Shown here in pieces: positions 11,100-22,769 of a DNA stretch of 64,000 bases. Origin of the DNA: Adiantum capillus-veneris (taxonomy: Eukaryota; Streptophyta; Polypodiopsida; Polypodiales; Pteridaceae); contig CM043950.1 of NCBI GenBank assembly GCA_014529385.2, positions 78,037,435 to 78,101,434 on the forward strand. Reading direction: 5' to 3'. A program made the position numbers and the translations under genes. Numbering within the stretch: position 1 is the stretch's first letter; the number at the start of each line of letters is the position of its first letter. The notes under the pieces were generated by a model, which was given only the letters and a program-made list of their open reading frames with translations, made no database searches and was not told the DNA's origin.

Positions 11100-13685
11100 T
11101 GCACATAATCCTCAAGTGCAAGATACTGAGGTCGTCCGGGGCGGGAAACAAGAAGAGCGTCCTCTAAACACCCTTCGAGGCTCCCGTGCTGCTCAATTGG
11201 GGCTGGCGCAAGCACAATCAGAGACAACAACAACACACAGCCAGAAACCAAACAATAAAAGGGGCACCACCTAGTTGTAGATGCGAACTAGGACGCAGGT
11301 GATATCTCCTTGTACTCAAACGCACAATGAGAGGGGAATTCCAGATAGCCACACATAGCAAATACAAACATTCACCACGCCAGAGAGAGGTAAAGAGCAC
11401 AAATCAACTTGAGCAGCTCAATCTTAGCCTTAAAGACTAGATGCACACAAAGATCGATGAGAAATAGAGAGACAACACAAAACTTGACCTTTTTTCCAAT
11501 ACACAAATTGTCTTAGGGTCACGGGAGCCCTCTCACCGAGCACCCTCTTACAATTGACCTTGTAGGCAAACAATTCAACAAGCCCTCAAACCACCAAGCA
11601 TGAAATGGCACAACAAACTTCAAGGACAATATACCTTCAACCACCTGATTAGACAACTTATCAAGTCAATTTGGAGAGAAGAGTCGTAGTTGCGGCATAC
11701 AAATGCACCCAAAACTATGAATCTTATTTATGGACGAGAGTAGGCTACAAGTGTGATTGCAGAGTATAATATCACTACACTCCTCTAGATGGCATAACTA
11801 ACTTCAAGCTTCTCCATGCACCTATGTTTACTGATGGAATAGAGCACTCACAATGTACACACTCTACACAACTAGGCTTGAAGAGTGGTGTGTCATGTGT
11901 TGAGAATGGTGTGGTGTAGTGTGATCATGGGATGATTTACAAGGGAGAGAAGGGCTCTATTTATAGGTTTTAGAAGCCCCAATTTGGATTAGGCCTAATC
12001 ATGTTTATTTGAAGGAATAAAAGATTATGCATATATATATATATATATATATTTTTTTTAATGAGGTTGGGTCTCTCTTATCCTTTGAGTCACATGGATG
12101 TGGGCTCAAGGGAAGAGAATTATTGAGGATGAAAGGAGAGAGGATTGAGTGAATAATTTGGGAGTGCCTACTCTAGTAGAGGGTGCATTTTACAATAAGG
12201 TTAGTGGTGTAATTATTACTAAGAAATATTTACAAAATCATTCACCAAATGGTGAGATATATGATGAGAAAAGTTAGAGAAGGGATGAGCTTGTAAAGAG
12301 AGGTTGAAGCTTTGGAGAAGTTGACATTCACCTCTTTACAGCACTAGAAGAAGAAGCAGTCAGCATGGCGAAGTAGCGCGTGTCGATGAAGCTATGTTAT
12401 CTTCAAACCTTGGCAAATTCATGACAAAAGCCTATATTTGCAGAGGTTATCCTTGGATTTTTGCTGATTTTTTTGAAGTTCTTTACAAAGCTGAAGAGAG
12501 TATGGTAATATGGACATATATGTAGAGAGAAAGGGGGACACATAGGGTGTAGAAATGGAGGATGAAGGCTATGGAGGTGTGAGAGATGTGGCAATGGTGA
12601 AAAGGGTGAATTAGGACATGGGAGTTGCAGGTTTGGGAGTGGGAAGGAGAGGGAGGAGTGTGTGTGAAAGAGGAAAATGATAAAGTGGAAGAGGGAGTGT
12701 GGCTGCATAGCATGAGCAAACTGGGGTCCACCAATAAAATCATAGCTCACAGCTCGTAGCTCAAAAAAATATGAAAAAATTTAAGATAAAAGTTCAGCTC
12801 ACGAGCTACAATTTTTATTTGTATCACATTTTCAAATTCGGGGAGCATGTGATCTTTAAAAATTCAGCAAAACCGACTGTTTTTTCCACTGCAAAAGGTC
12901 CTTGTGAGGTCCTTCTTTGGATGATTCTTTTGAATACCTCCAAGAGTGAGCTCCCCATGGTGCATGCATGCATGCCACATACCCTTGACCTTATTTGGTA
13001 GGTCTATATTTGAAGATATTATTGAGATCATGATATAAGTGAATAGTACAACTAAGAAAATCAAATATTGAGGGGTCTAAAAAAATATGTACATGTCAAA
13101 TATAAATAATATAGGTGGAAAAAATATAAAGGGGTCAAAATAAATTTCTCTCATTATAAGTCTATCATAAAAAGATGAATATTTTTGGTGGTCTAATTTA
13201 TGAGAGTAATAGAGAATAGATGTAGGAAGTAAAAAATCACAATAGTGAAAAGATATACACATAAATAGAACTAGTTTTTTTGGATTTTTGTTGGAATGGA
13301 GTTACACCAAAAATAAGAGAAGCTTGCATGAAATTATTTTGTTATGGAATAAAGAGTATGCAAAATGGTAAGAAAAAATATGGTAATGGTGAGTCAATGT
13401 ACATGGCATAAATAACACACACCTAAGTATAGATATTTAAATAAATACCAAAATAATCATGAAAAATCCTTCTATTTAGGCCCTATATACAATGAAATAT
13501 TACACACAAATGGGCCATAATATACTTTTTTTTTTTTCTTTTTTGGCTCAACTAGCCCAGTGACTAGCTAATTAAGGGTTTTTAAGAAAATATGGGGAAA
13601 GTCCCCTAACTCACACACGCCTATGTATAGTGAAATGGTAGGGATAACCAAAATGTTTGAGTGATTTGATAGGGTGAGTTAGTTT
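11100..13685 (-). repeat. LTR-like insertion splitting the Copia element
   Basis: This 2.6-kb block separates the integrase and RT parts of the Copia element. It has no coding motif. On the minus strand TATAAATAG at 11,957-11,965 could be a promoter. The part at about 12,720-12,920 resembles 54,570-54,760, with shared ACTGGGGTCCA, TTCAGCTCA..AGCTAC and AAAGGTCC-like segments; the latter region is LTR sequence of another Gypsy family. I therefore read it as an old solo LTR in minus orientation. Exact edges and a target duplication were not found. Confidence 0.4.
12029..12052. repeat. (AT)n microsatellite
   Basis: About 11-12 AT units followed by a T run. Confidence 0.9.
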
Positions 13686-13689
13686 ACTA

Positions 13690-14036
13690 TGGCAATTATG
13701 GAAAGCCAAAAAACGGCTATCAATACTATTATGGCTCCAGAGAGATTAGAGTCCAACACTCAAGCATTGAGACACTCTATACGAGTAGCACGCATGTTTA
13801 AGTGGTTTGAGTCGGGTATACACCACAGTTGGGTCACTGACAGTGAAGAGCCAACCTATTACAAAGAAGCTATACAAATGGACGATTGTGTTGAGTGGGA
13901 GCAGGCTATGCAATCAAAATAAAATTTGATTGTGGCTAATGAGACTTGGGATTTGGTTGAATTACCAAGGAGCAAAAATGCTTTACCTTGCAAGTGGATA
14001 TACAAGAAGAAGTATACATTTCAAGATCTTTATTTG
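13690..14036 (+). pseudogene. Copia reverse transcriptase, N-terminal fragment
   Basis: PTYYKEAIQMDDCVEWEQAM and, after a TAA stop at 13,920, [20 protein letters not shown] then IYKKKY are the conserved start of Copia RT (EA...W..AM, then TW-L-LP, CKW-KKY). Sequence leaves the family at about 14,036, well before the YVDD catalytic centre, so the RT is truncated. It is the continuation of the element left at 11,100. Confidence 0.8.
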
Positions 14037-14149
14037 GGCCTTTCAAGATACTCAAGAGAGTCGGTGATCGAACTTTCTCATTATCGGCACATACTTGTAT
14101 TTCATTTAAGATGTTTACATGAATGTTTTGTTTCGGGCCTCATGGCCTA

Positions 14150-14335
14150 GGCAGGCGCCCCCCAGTTTACTTTTCATTATTTCTTATATAGAAAATAAGG
14201 AGAGTAAGAAGGGTTCTTCTCACAATCTCTACCAAACAATTGTGTATGTGCTCATCCCCTTCCCCCTTTCTCTCCATAGCTCTCTTGCACTCCGTGTCCT
14301 GCATACATCAAGTGGTGTAAGAGTCCAAAAGTAGG
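14150..14335 (+). repeat. Copia LTR tail-like segment
   Basis: TATGTGCTCATCCCCTTCC, the following pyrimidine-rich stretch and a TGGTGTAAGAGT motif resemble the end of the LTR and primer site at 5210-5340. This may be the tail of a second, related LTR. Similarity is modest. Confidence 0.35.
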
Positions 14336-14383
14336 AAATACCCTTGGTTAATAATAATAGCTTTAAGAGATTTTCTACAAACA

Positions 14384-14690
14384 TTACACTGAAATTTGGA
14401 AAGTCTTTGAAAGGTCTGGTAGTATTAGCGCAGACTGTGAGGTAAGCTTTGCTTTGAAATTTTCAAAAGATTTGTTCTCTTTTGCAATCCATACAAATTC
14501 AACATTCTTTTTAGTTTTATCATAGAATGGCCATGTTATAAATAAAAATTGTTTTATGAAGCATCTATGGTATGCACACATTCCTCTGAAGCTTCTCAAT
14601 TCATGTAGATTTGTTGGTATGGGCCATCATTTTATTACCTCTGGCTTTTTAAAGTCCATTCGGATCCACAGGCCCATAGAGTAGATTGGA
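14384..14690 (-). pseudogene. Gypsy RT C-terminal fragment
   Basis: IPTNLHELRSFRGMCAYHRC followed by FIKQF is the conserved block just after the RT catalytic core in Ty3/Gypsy elements (usually P-T-N-L-E-L-R-S-F-L-G-L-x-x-Y-Y-R-R-F-I). It lies downstream of the integrase fragment on the same strand, which is the wrong order for an intact element, so the locus is rearranged. A TGA codon precedes the block. Confidence 0.7.
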
Positions 14691-15127
14691 GCTCTATGCC
14701 TCACTAGTGTGGATCCAATCTTCGTCAAAATATTCTTAATAGTCTTGTTACTGCTCTCTGCTTGACCATTGCACCTGGGATAATACAAAGTTGATTTCCC
14801 GTGCCTAACTAAGAGCATCTCCATCAGAATTTCCATTGTGTCATTAATGAAATGTGTCCCTTGATCATACATAATTTGAATGGGGCACCCATAACGGAAG
14901 ATAATGTTTTCAAATAGAAAAATAGCAGTGGACTTGGAAGTATTATACGGAAGAGCCTTGGCATCTATCCATTTAGTGACATAACAAGTAGCCATAAAGA
15001 TGTACCGGTTCTTCCTTGGAGTGACCTTCTGGAATGGACCCATGAAGTCCATACCCCATTGCATGAATACTCTCAGTGGTTGTACTGGAGTGAGTGGAGT
15101 CATATCTGTTGCTATGGGTCTTCCCAT
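14690..15127 (-). pseudogene. Gypsy integrase core
   Basis: The frame shows all three catalytic blocks: WGMDFMGPF (first Asp), IQIMYDQGTHFIND (second Asp) and CNGQAESSNKTI (Glu). The integrase C-terminal domain is missing; near 14,700 the reading changes into RT-like sequence (residues GLWIRMDFKKPEVIK resemble the segment before the RT connection block). The fusion suggests recombination between two elements or a rearranged insertion. Confidence 0.75.
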
Positions 15128-15520
15128 TCTTTGACTATATCACAAGTCTTTCAAAAACTCTGGGCATCTGCTATCAGGGTTTGCCACCATAATCCTGCTT
15201 GCATAATCTTCTTATAAGTGATATCAATAGATAATTCTCCTCCAGAATCCCCAACGGGTGCTTCATAGATGATTTGCATCCTCCATCACATTGGCATAAT
15301 CTTCTTATAAGCGAAGAACACCATCTATGCCCAATCTATAGAGCAATCCTCCTATTATGGTGAACTTTAAACTCTAAATGATCATAGATTTCTTCTGATT
15401 CTAAGTCCAATTGTCTGGGAATCCTCCTCTTGAAAGGAACTAATATGCATCATACCATTCAGGGTCTGAATTCTCCTCAGCCTGTCACCTGAAACAGCTC
15501 TGCATCTACTGGCTCATCCC

Positions 15521-15757
15521 TCAAGGATATTTTAGAGTAGCTTTAGTACTTTTGGAAAGAAAATCTGCACCACAATGAGATTTACCAGGCTTGTGTAACA
15601 TGTGAAACTCGAACTCCATCAGAAAAATCATCCATCTCATTAATCTTCCTTGGATAATAACTTTATTGATAAAAAAAAGTAGTGCCTGATGATCCACATA
15701 GAAATGAAATAATTTGCCCAATAAATAGTGCCAGAACTTGGTGGCCCTCAAAACCAT
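15521..15757 (-). pseudogene. Gypsy RNase H C-terminal part
   Basis: FHFYVDHQALLFFIN contains the T/V-D-H-x-x-L block of the RNase H domain, and GRLMRWMIFLMEFEF plus HKPGKSHCGADFLSK is the conserved end (usually G-K-x-N-x-V-A-D-x-L-S-R). It lies in the correct position upstream of the integrase core at 15,127; the zinc-binding segment between is full of stops. Confidence 0.75.
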
Positions 15758-15759
15758 TC

Positions 15760-16325
15760 CTAGTTCTTCTCTCTTTGTGGTAGTATAACTCTGTTCAGCT
15801 AGACCGATCTTCGACTGGCAAAATAAACTAGATAATCTGTCCTTTCATCTGGTTGAGCCAGTATTGCCCCCATTGCCAGTCAAGACCTTAGAGAAAGTTT
15901 TCACAATAAACCAATGCGATGGGCCAATTAGCTTTATCAAGATGATTTAATAAGCTTGCAAACGTTTGTCGCAATATAGGCATGCACAGAGCGGCCATTT
16001 TACTATACGACTTGGTAGTTTCTTGTGTCATTTGTTGGAATCTTCACGAACTCATCTACACATTCTCCCACCATCATACCCACAAACCAAAAGCACCATG
16101 ATGTCAACCGGATTCCTTGAACCCTATTACGTATAAATATGGAGAGTAAGCATACACTGACCATGCATTAAGTGCCACAACTTGGATGACACCAATGCCA
16201 CACCTTCACTATAAAAAAATGAGCATACACCTGCTCACAAGAACTATCCCCCCTTGTAAAACTAACTCGCATCGGTTGTTGTAGATTGCCTCCCTCGCCA
16301 AACCACCACATGCTCACGTGCATTA
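15760..16325. other. No supported gene
   Basis: Minus-strand Gypsy pol sequence fades out in the first few hundred bases (frames too broken to call). I see nothing else. Confidence 0.4.
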
Positions 16326-17000
16326 TGTTAGAAAATAAGACGTAGCTAAATAGATTTTTGAGTAGATTACTTAATGGAGAGAGATAGATTTCACACACAA
16401 GAGATTATAGAGTAGAGAGAGAGTACACACGATATACGTGGTTCACCCAATGTGGGCTACGTCCACGGGAAAGAAGCCACTCAATGGCTTTAGCACTTCA
16501 AAAGAAGAAGTAGTTTACAAAGGGATTAAACCCTTGATAGATCTCCCGCCTTGCTTCACTGTCACCACCTCACACTCACCTTGTTGCACCAACTTCCCAC
16601 TATGAAATGTGTGTCGAAATGGCCTCCTTTTATAGGCCAAAAGGGCTGCCCTCTCTTATGAGAGACATCCATGTGTAGCCGCCCTTGTGCGAATAAGTCC
16701 AAATCGGACCCTCCAATCCGCCCATGTGTGGCCGCCCTTGTGAAGACAAGTCCGCTTTTGAATTCGGCCACCGGCCACTGGCCATTGACTATCGGCCACC
16801 GGCCAACCGACTGGTTGTTTTCTGACCACTTTTCGGCCGCCGTCCGGCCATAATATTCCACCGAAAAGGAATATTCCTCTAAGTTTCCCCTGATTCTTGT
16901 CCGTGAAAATTTTGGTTTCCGGTGAGTGATTTTCCTTCACACACGATGGCTTCTCCTCATAATGGGGGCCTTACAAATGTGCGCTTTTACCACAGAAAAT
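16326..17000 (+). repeat. LTR-like fragment
   Basis: It begins TGTTAGAAAATAAGA and contains TACGTGGTTCACCC followed by GGCTACGTCCACGG at about 16,436-16,480, a motif pair I know from many plant Copia LTRs. A clear CA end was not found, so only the fragment is called. Confidence 0.45.
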
Positions 17001-17566
17001 TACAAGGGTAAATCAGGCTCCATACTTAACACAATATGAGCCTCCCAATCCCGCCACATGAGAAACGAGCCCCCCCAAAACATCCTCAAGTGTGGAAACT
17101 CCCCCTTCCCTATTCAATCCAAAAATAGAATCTAGTAAAATTCTTCTCTCAAATGTTTTTTCAAAACGAGTATCACATACTAGCATACTGCCACGTATTG
17201 AGTGACCCAAGATTACGCCAAGCCGACCATAGTTATGGTGAATGTATGCTTCAGCTAGCTCTTCCGCAGGTGTGAGTGCTACTGGTCACTTGGAGGGTTG
17301 TTAAGGTAGCATGTTTCCTCAAACATGATGCAATGATCATCCAGGTCTTGGTGGGGTTCAATCAAAAACTTAGGGTACTCTAAGTTCATGTTATGGCCAT
17401 GTTGGGCAATGGAGAGGCAAGGTGCAAATATATAGGAGTGGTAGGTGGGGCAAGTAGGCTTGATTGGATGTAATTTTTTGGTGAGCACTTTTTTGGAATT
17501 TGACGCACAGATTTCAAGAATATTCTCTCTTCCTTCTCAACTTTATTCTCTCTCTTGATCCTCTGT

Positions 17567-17606
<40 letters not shown>

Positions 17607-18069
17607 CATTCATATTTATAAATCTCTCTCTCACTATCATCTCACTCATACATGTGACTTGTCTTCTCAAATGTTGTGATATATGTTGGGCAATAAAATT
17701 AACCACCAACGTGATAAGTGTCCTTCTATTTTTTCACACTTGTGAGTACTCATACACATGCACATTTGTATACACCCATGGAAAATATACCCATAGCAGA
17801 GCACACACTCTTTTCAAACATCATGACATCAACCGGACAATGATACATGTACAAAAAGTCTTCACAACAATTTAATTTCAACGGTTCACCCTGCATAATA
17901 ACGAAATTAAATTTTGAAGAACATTTAAAGACTACAAAAAAAACCACAAACTGATATTAAAAAAAGTACACAACTTAAAACAACAACTACAATAAGATAG
18001 ATACGGAGAAAAAAATAGTACAATATGTTAACATGGTGTCAAGACCTTATTTCTCCAACATTAGCAAGG
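17001..18069. repeat. Noncoding, with (CT)n tract
   Basis: It contains a (CT)n microsatellite at 17,571-17,603. No coding motif or RNA gene is seen. Confidence 0.6.
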
Positions 18070-18505
18070 AAACGTGAGATCTATTAGTTGTTGTTGTTGT
18101 CGTTGTTGGCTCCGTTGGCTATTCCTTGCACAACAATGTATGCCATCCACACTTCTACCCAAGCGTCCACATGTCATTTGAAGGATGAACACTCAGGTGG
18201 GGTGCGAAAACCATGTTCCCCCCAAATCATACTTGCATTGTTGGCTAGTGCAACAACTTGATTGATATCCCCTTTGGTTGAAATGCATTGAAGTCAAGGT
18301 TTTTCATGGTGTTGAATATTGAGCTTGTGGCCTCTTCGACTGCACGGAGAGCGTTCCTGTAGTTGTGTGCACTCTGTGTTGTGCATACAGCATTCATAGC
18401 ATACACACTATTGAGAATATAATTGGCATGCAAATTGTTGATGGGGTTAGCACGGGGAGGGGGTTGAACACACTGATCACATTGTTCGCGATTTCTCCTA
18501 GGCAT
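18070..18505 (-). pseudogene. Small unrecognised coding region
   Basis: An ATG at 18,505 opens an 86-codon frame starting MPRRNREQ. A one-base shift near 18,272 continues it as DINQVVALANNAS..., through HVDAWVEVWMAYIVVQGIAN, ending after a short Asn run at about 18,090; one TGA lies in the second part. The amino-acid composition on both sides of the shift looks like real protein (helical, acidic and aromatic residues). I recognise no family. It lies at the 3' end of a long run of minus-strand exon-like blocks. Confidence 0.4.
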
Positions 18506-19419
18506 AGTAAATATGTGAACTAAGGAATAACTTTAGAAAATAGATATGTGTCTTGCACATGAATATGAATGAATGAATCGAAACTAGTGCTTTTTTGGCT
18601 ATTTATAAAAAACCCCAAGCATCTTTACTTCAAAGTTCATTCGCATCATGTCCTCTGTAATATTTTCACTTAGAATATTACGAAGAAAAAAGCACTAAAA
18701 GTTTAGCCATTATCGATTGACTTGGCTACAAAAAAATAACATAGTGGAAAAAAAATAGTATGACCAACCAGTAAGTTCAAGTGTTCCACTACATAGAGAA
18801 TAAGTTAATATAGAGTAATCAATACAAGTCAAGATTTAGGTTCCCATTGACCGCAAATTCTATGGGGGTTGTGCTACTGGGGCATGGGTAGGTGGGAGGC
18901 CCATGGATAGTGTGGGAAATAGTGGTCGATAGAGCCATTGACCATAGCTTGGCCAACCTAGAATTATGGTTGAAGTTCTACTTGGAGGAGGAGTTGATGG
19001 CACAACCGACTCTTAGCGATGTCATAAAGGAGACGGGGGTGGCTATGACTATGCTCTACGTGATACCTTTTCCAAATGAAGAGTCAATCTTAGACCAATA
19101 GGAAGCCTCTACTATGGTTGAATACGTGCCAAAAATTATATATTTTCCCAATCAATGATGATGCAATTTTGTTGTAGACGCCGCACTTCATTGCCAAGCC
19201 ACCACAACCTACAAGACTATCTAAAGTTGTATCCCCAACCTTTGTGAAGGTACCCAATAACCACATGTTTACAAAAGCACAAACATTAGCAAACATCTCA
19301 ATGGCACATTAGCAGACTAGTTCAATGGAAAAAACCGAGCATAAAATTCCCCTCCTCTACTTACCAACAAGCAAATAACTCACTCTTCTCCACTCCATGC
19401 TAGAATGGTGCTCCAAGGG

Positions 19420-20335
19420 CATCTAGCATCCATGGAAAGTCCCATAGTGGCTCTTGGATCATGTCACAATCAAGCTCAAACCCATCATAGTCAGCTGCCA
19501 TATCTTATGCTTGACGATCATATAGTAGAATCACTGGGAGGCCTTCAATTTTACGTGTGAACATGAATAAGTTCCCAACCGGTAATATGGGTACTGTTTT
19601 AAACAAAAAACACACCAATATCTACCAATCATGAAATTTGTGGAGAAATGATTGAAGGCTTACCAGATCGCTGGTGAAGTCATCTATCATGGTGTATGTG
19701 TGTGGCACCATACAAAGAAAAATAGTGCAAGCTGGCCTCCTTGATGATAAGTGCCGAGTGGGTTTCCCAGCACACCATTAAAATTGTGCCATCCAATAGT
19801 AAAAACTATGTAGCCAAGGTGAACACGCTAGCAATGAGCTCGATAGAGAATGCATTCCATCAGGGTATGCCACCAATTCCGGCATCAAGCTAGCAATGTG
19901 ATGGAAGAAATGCCAACACAAGCCGCACCCCTTCAAGCCATTAATCAGGCTCCATTTTGCCGGAGTGTGAGAGAAACCCAATAAAACATCGGATCACTCA
20001 AAGGCTCTTGCAATACATAGATACCATGCAAAAGAAGATTGAGCGAGTCCTCATCAAGTTCAAAGTGGATGCGAAAATGTCATAAATTCACTCAAAAAAA
20101 AAATTGATCCATGATAGCCTTCCGTAGATGGCATACATCAACAAGTACTACAAGATGTACTGGGACTACCGCAACACTTATAATTTCTTCCATTTGTGCA
20201 TCAAAGCTAGCCAAAACTATGTTGAATGCAAAATTTAATGAAATGTTAGATACCACAATGTTGTTGTTGTCAAAACAAGCATTTGTTTGTGGTGAAATTT
20301 CTTCCCTAGTGGAAAGAATCAAGTGGTTGAACAAG
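19420..20335 (-). pseudogene. Exon-like coding blocks, unrecognised
   Basis: Minus-strand pieces read as protein: ADYDGFELDCDMIQEPLWDF and WMLDALGAPF near 19,400-19,500 (ending in a stop), LPVILLYDRQA near 19,540, and LNFAFNIVLASFDAQMEEII near 20,190-20,250. The pieces are separated by AT-rich sequence with candidate GT and AG sites. No family is recognised. They could be the 3' exons of the same locus that begins near 26.9 kb, or a different decayed gene. Confidence 0.3.
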
Positions 20336-20342
20336 AAAAAAA

Positions 20343-20890
20343 TTATTTACTGTTGTATGCTTCAGCTTTGTCTTTGGAAAATTCTCTATCTGCATAGTCC
20401 AAAAACCATGGATAGTCTCTCCACGTTTCCTTACCATGGAGCTTCTCTATCCAATATTCAGGATAGAGACCACTCTCCTCTCTCTCAGACTCCACCCATG
20501 CATCATTGGGATGCTCGAGGTATGGACTACGAATACCTATTTTAAGGGTGCCCAAACACCATCTACAAAAAAACAAGAGGAATAACTCCACCATTTATAA
20601 CAATATTGTATAGTTCAATACCTACATAGCATGCGTGGGACAGTACAAGAAAAATGTGGCTGCTCCTCTATGTTGTGGGTAGCTCATATGGTTTCCTTCC
20701 ACCACACAAAAGCCTTGCCAAAGTGCTTTTGTCGTAAAGCCTGCACTGAACTGCCAAGAGATATGCCACAATCAAGTGTGGCACATGCATGTAGCTTCTT
20801 TAACGTGGAGTTATCGGCCTCCATCTTGTTGGACACACTCAATAGACCCCTGCACATTAAGTACTAGTAATGTGACAATACTAGATAAGA
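20343..20890 (-). pseudogene. Two exon-like coding blocks, unrecognised
   Basis: Block 1 (about 20,830 down to 20,660) follows a TGCAG acceptor and reads SVSNKMEADNSTLKKLHACA through SLGSSVQALRQKHFGKAFVW before a stop. Block 2 (about 20,560 down to 20,345) follows a TTTGTAG acceptor and reads GTLKIGIRSPYLEHPNDAWV, then EYWIEKLHGKETWRDYPWFL, ending near a GTAAAT donor. Composition is protein-like, with charged and aromatic residues. The family is unknown. Confidence 0.35.
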
Positions 20891-21169
20891 CCCCAAACTC
20901 TAGTGTTAGAATGCTCACCTTTCAAGCTTCCATGAATATACATGCAATCTCAACCATTGTGAGAAGAGTTTTTCTATGTTGGAATAGATGCCTCCACTAA
21001 TGACAAATGTCCCTTGGTCAACATATCGAGCAGGTAATATTTTTAGCAATTTATTATTGGATAACATTCTTAATAAATTAAGGAGAATAAATAGTTCTTT
21101 CAAAAGAAGATAGTACTTATTCCGAAGGACTAATCCGTGCCCGTGCAACCTCAAAGGCTTTGAAGGGGG

Positions 21170-21440
21170 TCATTTTGCAACCCTTCTCTCCCCAACCCAT
21201 AAAGAGATGCATTAAAAAAAAAAGTTCCATTCTCGGGATTGGCTATGACTACGTTCTTTAGTCCCTTTCACACAAAAATGTTCTCGATCTCTTTCACAGC
21301 TAGATCATAGCTTGCCTTGTAGTCATCTTTGTGCATGTGATACTCTCTACTCCCCTTCACTGTGGTAAATTCTGTGTTTCAATCGATACATTTCATTGAA
21401 ATCTTCTTGCAATACAAATTTCAAAATCAAACTGATTTTC
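21170..21440 (-). pseudogene. Exon-like coding block, unrecognised
   Basis: After an acceptor TTGCAAG, the minus strand reads NTEFTTVKGSREYHMHKDDY, then DLAVKEIENIF, a stop, and KGLKNVVIANPENG. It is a continuous protein-like frame with one or two stops. The family is not recognised. A shorter block with FVISGGIYSNIEKLF follows at about 20,925-21,020, between AAG and a GTGAGC donor. Confidence 0.35.
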
Positions 21441-21543
21441 AAGAAAAATCCCATGTACTAACCTAATGCATGTGTATTATAAATTAAGAACTACCTTCCT
21501 CAATAGTTGCGCTAGCAAATATGTAGGTAGTATAAGCCATTTT

Positions 21544-22076
21544 GAACGATTCATTTTCATCCCACAGAGTTTCCTATAAGCTTTTGCCCTATCTTCTTCA
21601 TTGAATTTGTCCAATAAGGATTGTGGGTCCACAAGTGCTAATTTTTTGCATCATAAATATATCGTGTGTAGTAGTGTCAGACACATGGACTCGCATCACC
21701 CTAGTTTCAAATGGAACATTATATCAACAATTGATAATATGAGGTGCACCAATAGAAGTGTGAATAAAATTACTTATTGTTCATCATGCCAAGTACCCAT
21801 AGAAATTCTATACGATTCATTGTCGTCCCACAAAGTTTCCTATAAGCTTTTTCCCTATCTTCTTCATTGAATTTGTCCAATAAGGATTGTGGGTCCACAA
21901 GTGCTAGTTTTTTGCATCATAAATATATCGTGCGTAGTAGTGTCAGACACATGGACTCGCGTCACCCTAGTTTCAAATGGAACATTATATCAACAATTGA
22001 TAATATGAGGTGCACCAATAGAAGTGTGAATAAACTTACTTATTGTTCATCATGCCGAGTACCCATAGAAATTCTG
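21544..22076 (-). repeat. Tandem duplication of an exon-bearing unit
   Basis: Two adjacent copies of a unit of about 266 bp (21,544-21,809 and 21,810-22,076) differ at only a few positions. Each unit holds, on the minus strand, an acceptor AACTAG or GCTAG, then a coding block LVDPQSLLDKFNEEDR(E/A)KAY, and a GTAA(G/T)TTTATTC donor-like site beyond. The near identity implies a recent duplication. Confidence 0.85.
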
Positions 22077-22089
22077 CCATCTCCGTAAG

Positions 22090-22760
22090 GTCGCACTTCA
22101 CAATTGTGCACTCAACCTTTGGTGTAGAGAATTCATCCAACCACTCCCGCAATGCCCAATCGTTCCACGCATGGAGCTGGTGGTTGATTTCCCATACAAT
22201 GAGCATTTTCTCTTCCATGTGGTTGCTCTCTCACAAATGTGTCCGACATCACTAACTCTCTCTTATTTGGTCATCAAATGTGTCCGACATCACTAACTCT
22301 CTCTCTCTATCTCCTAAAGTGTCATGCCTATCGAATGGTATAGGATTTTCTCTGAAAAAAGCTTCGAAAACAATGAAGCGAGCCATCGTGGCGTGTTAAT
22401 CTCTTTTGGCTATAGAGTTCATTAGCTGTGTCACGCAATCATCATTCATTCTAATGGTCGGGTTAGTCAAAAGATGACAAAGGGGGATGCTAGGCAACAA
22501 GTGATTGTAGGGCACAACATATGCATCAATCTAGCTCGATGAGATGTGGCTATCAACCTCAAATCCAAAGAAATCGGCAAGAGGATCATTATCCGTGTTT
22601 TTTGCAAGGATGGTCAGTGACGTGACTACACCTATCAAAGGAGGTACTTGCATCATCGTCAAAACGAGCGCTCCAACCACAAAACCGTTCTCTTGAGTAG
22701 TGTGCAGAGGAATTTCTTCTTTGGTGATTTGAATCATCATTTTTTCTTGGCGGTCCACGT
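22090..22760 (-). pseudogene. Degenerate coding block, unrecognised
   Basis: One minus-strand frame runs from 22,758 to about 22,260 with only two internal stops. It reads PLADFFGFEVDSHISSS, stop, IDAYVVPYNHLLPSIPLCHL, then DDCVTQLMNSIAKRD, stop, ARFIVFEAFFRENPIPFDRH. A second frame at 22,218-22,090 reads INHQLHAWNDWALREWLDEF and runs into the tandem unit below. I recognise no family, though length and composition argue for a former gene. Confidence 0.4.
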
Positions 22761-22769
22761 CTTTGGACT

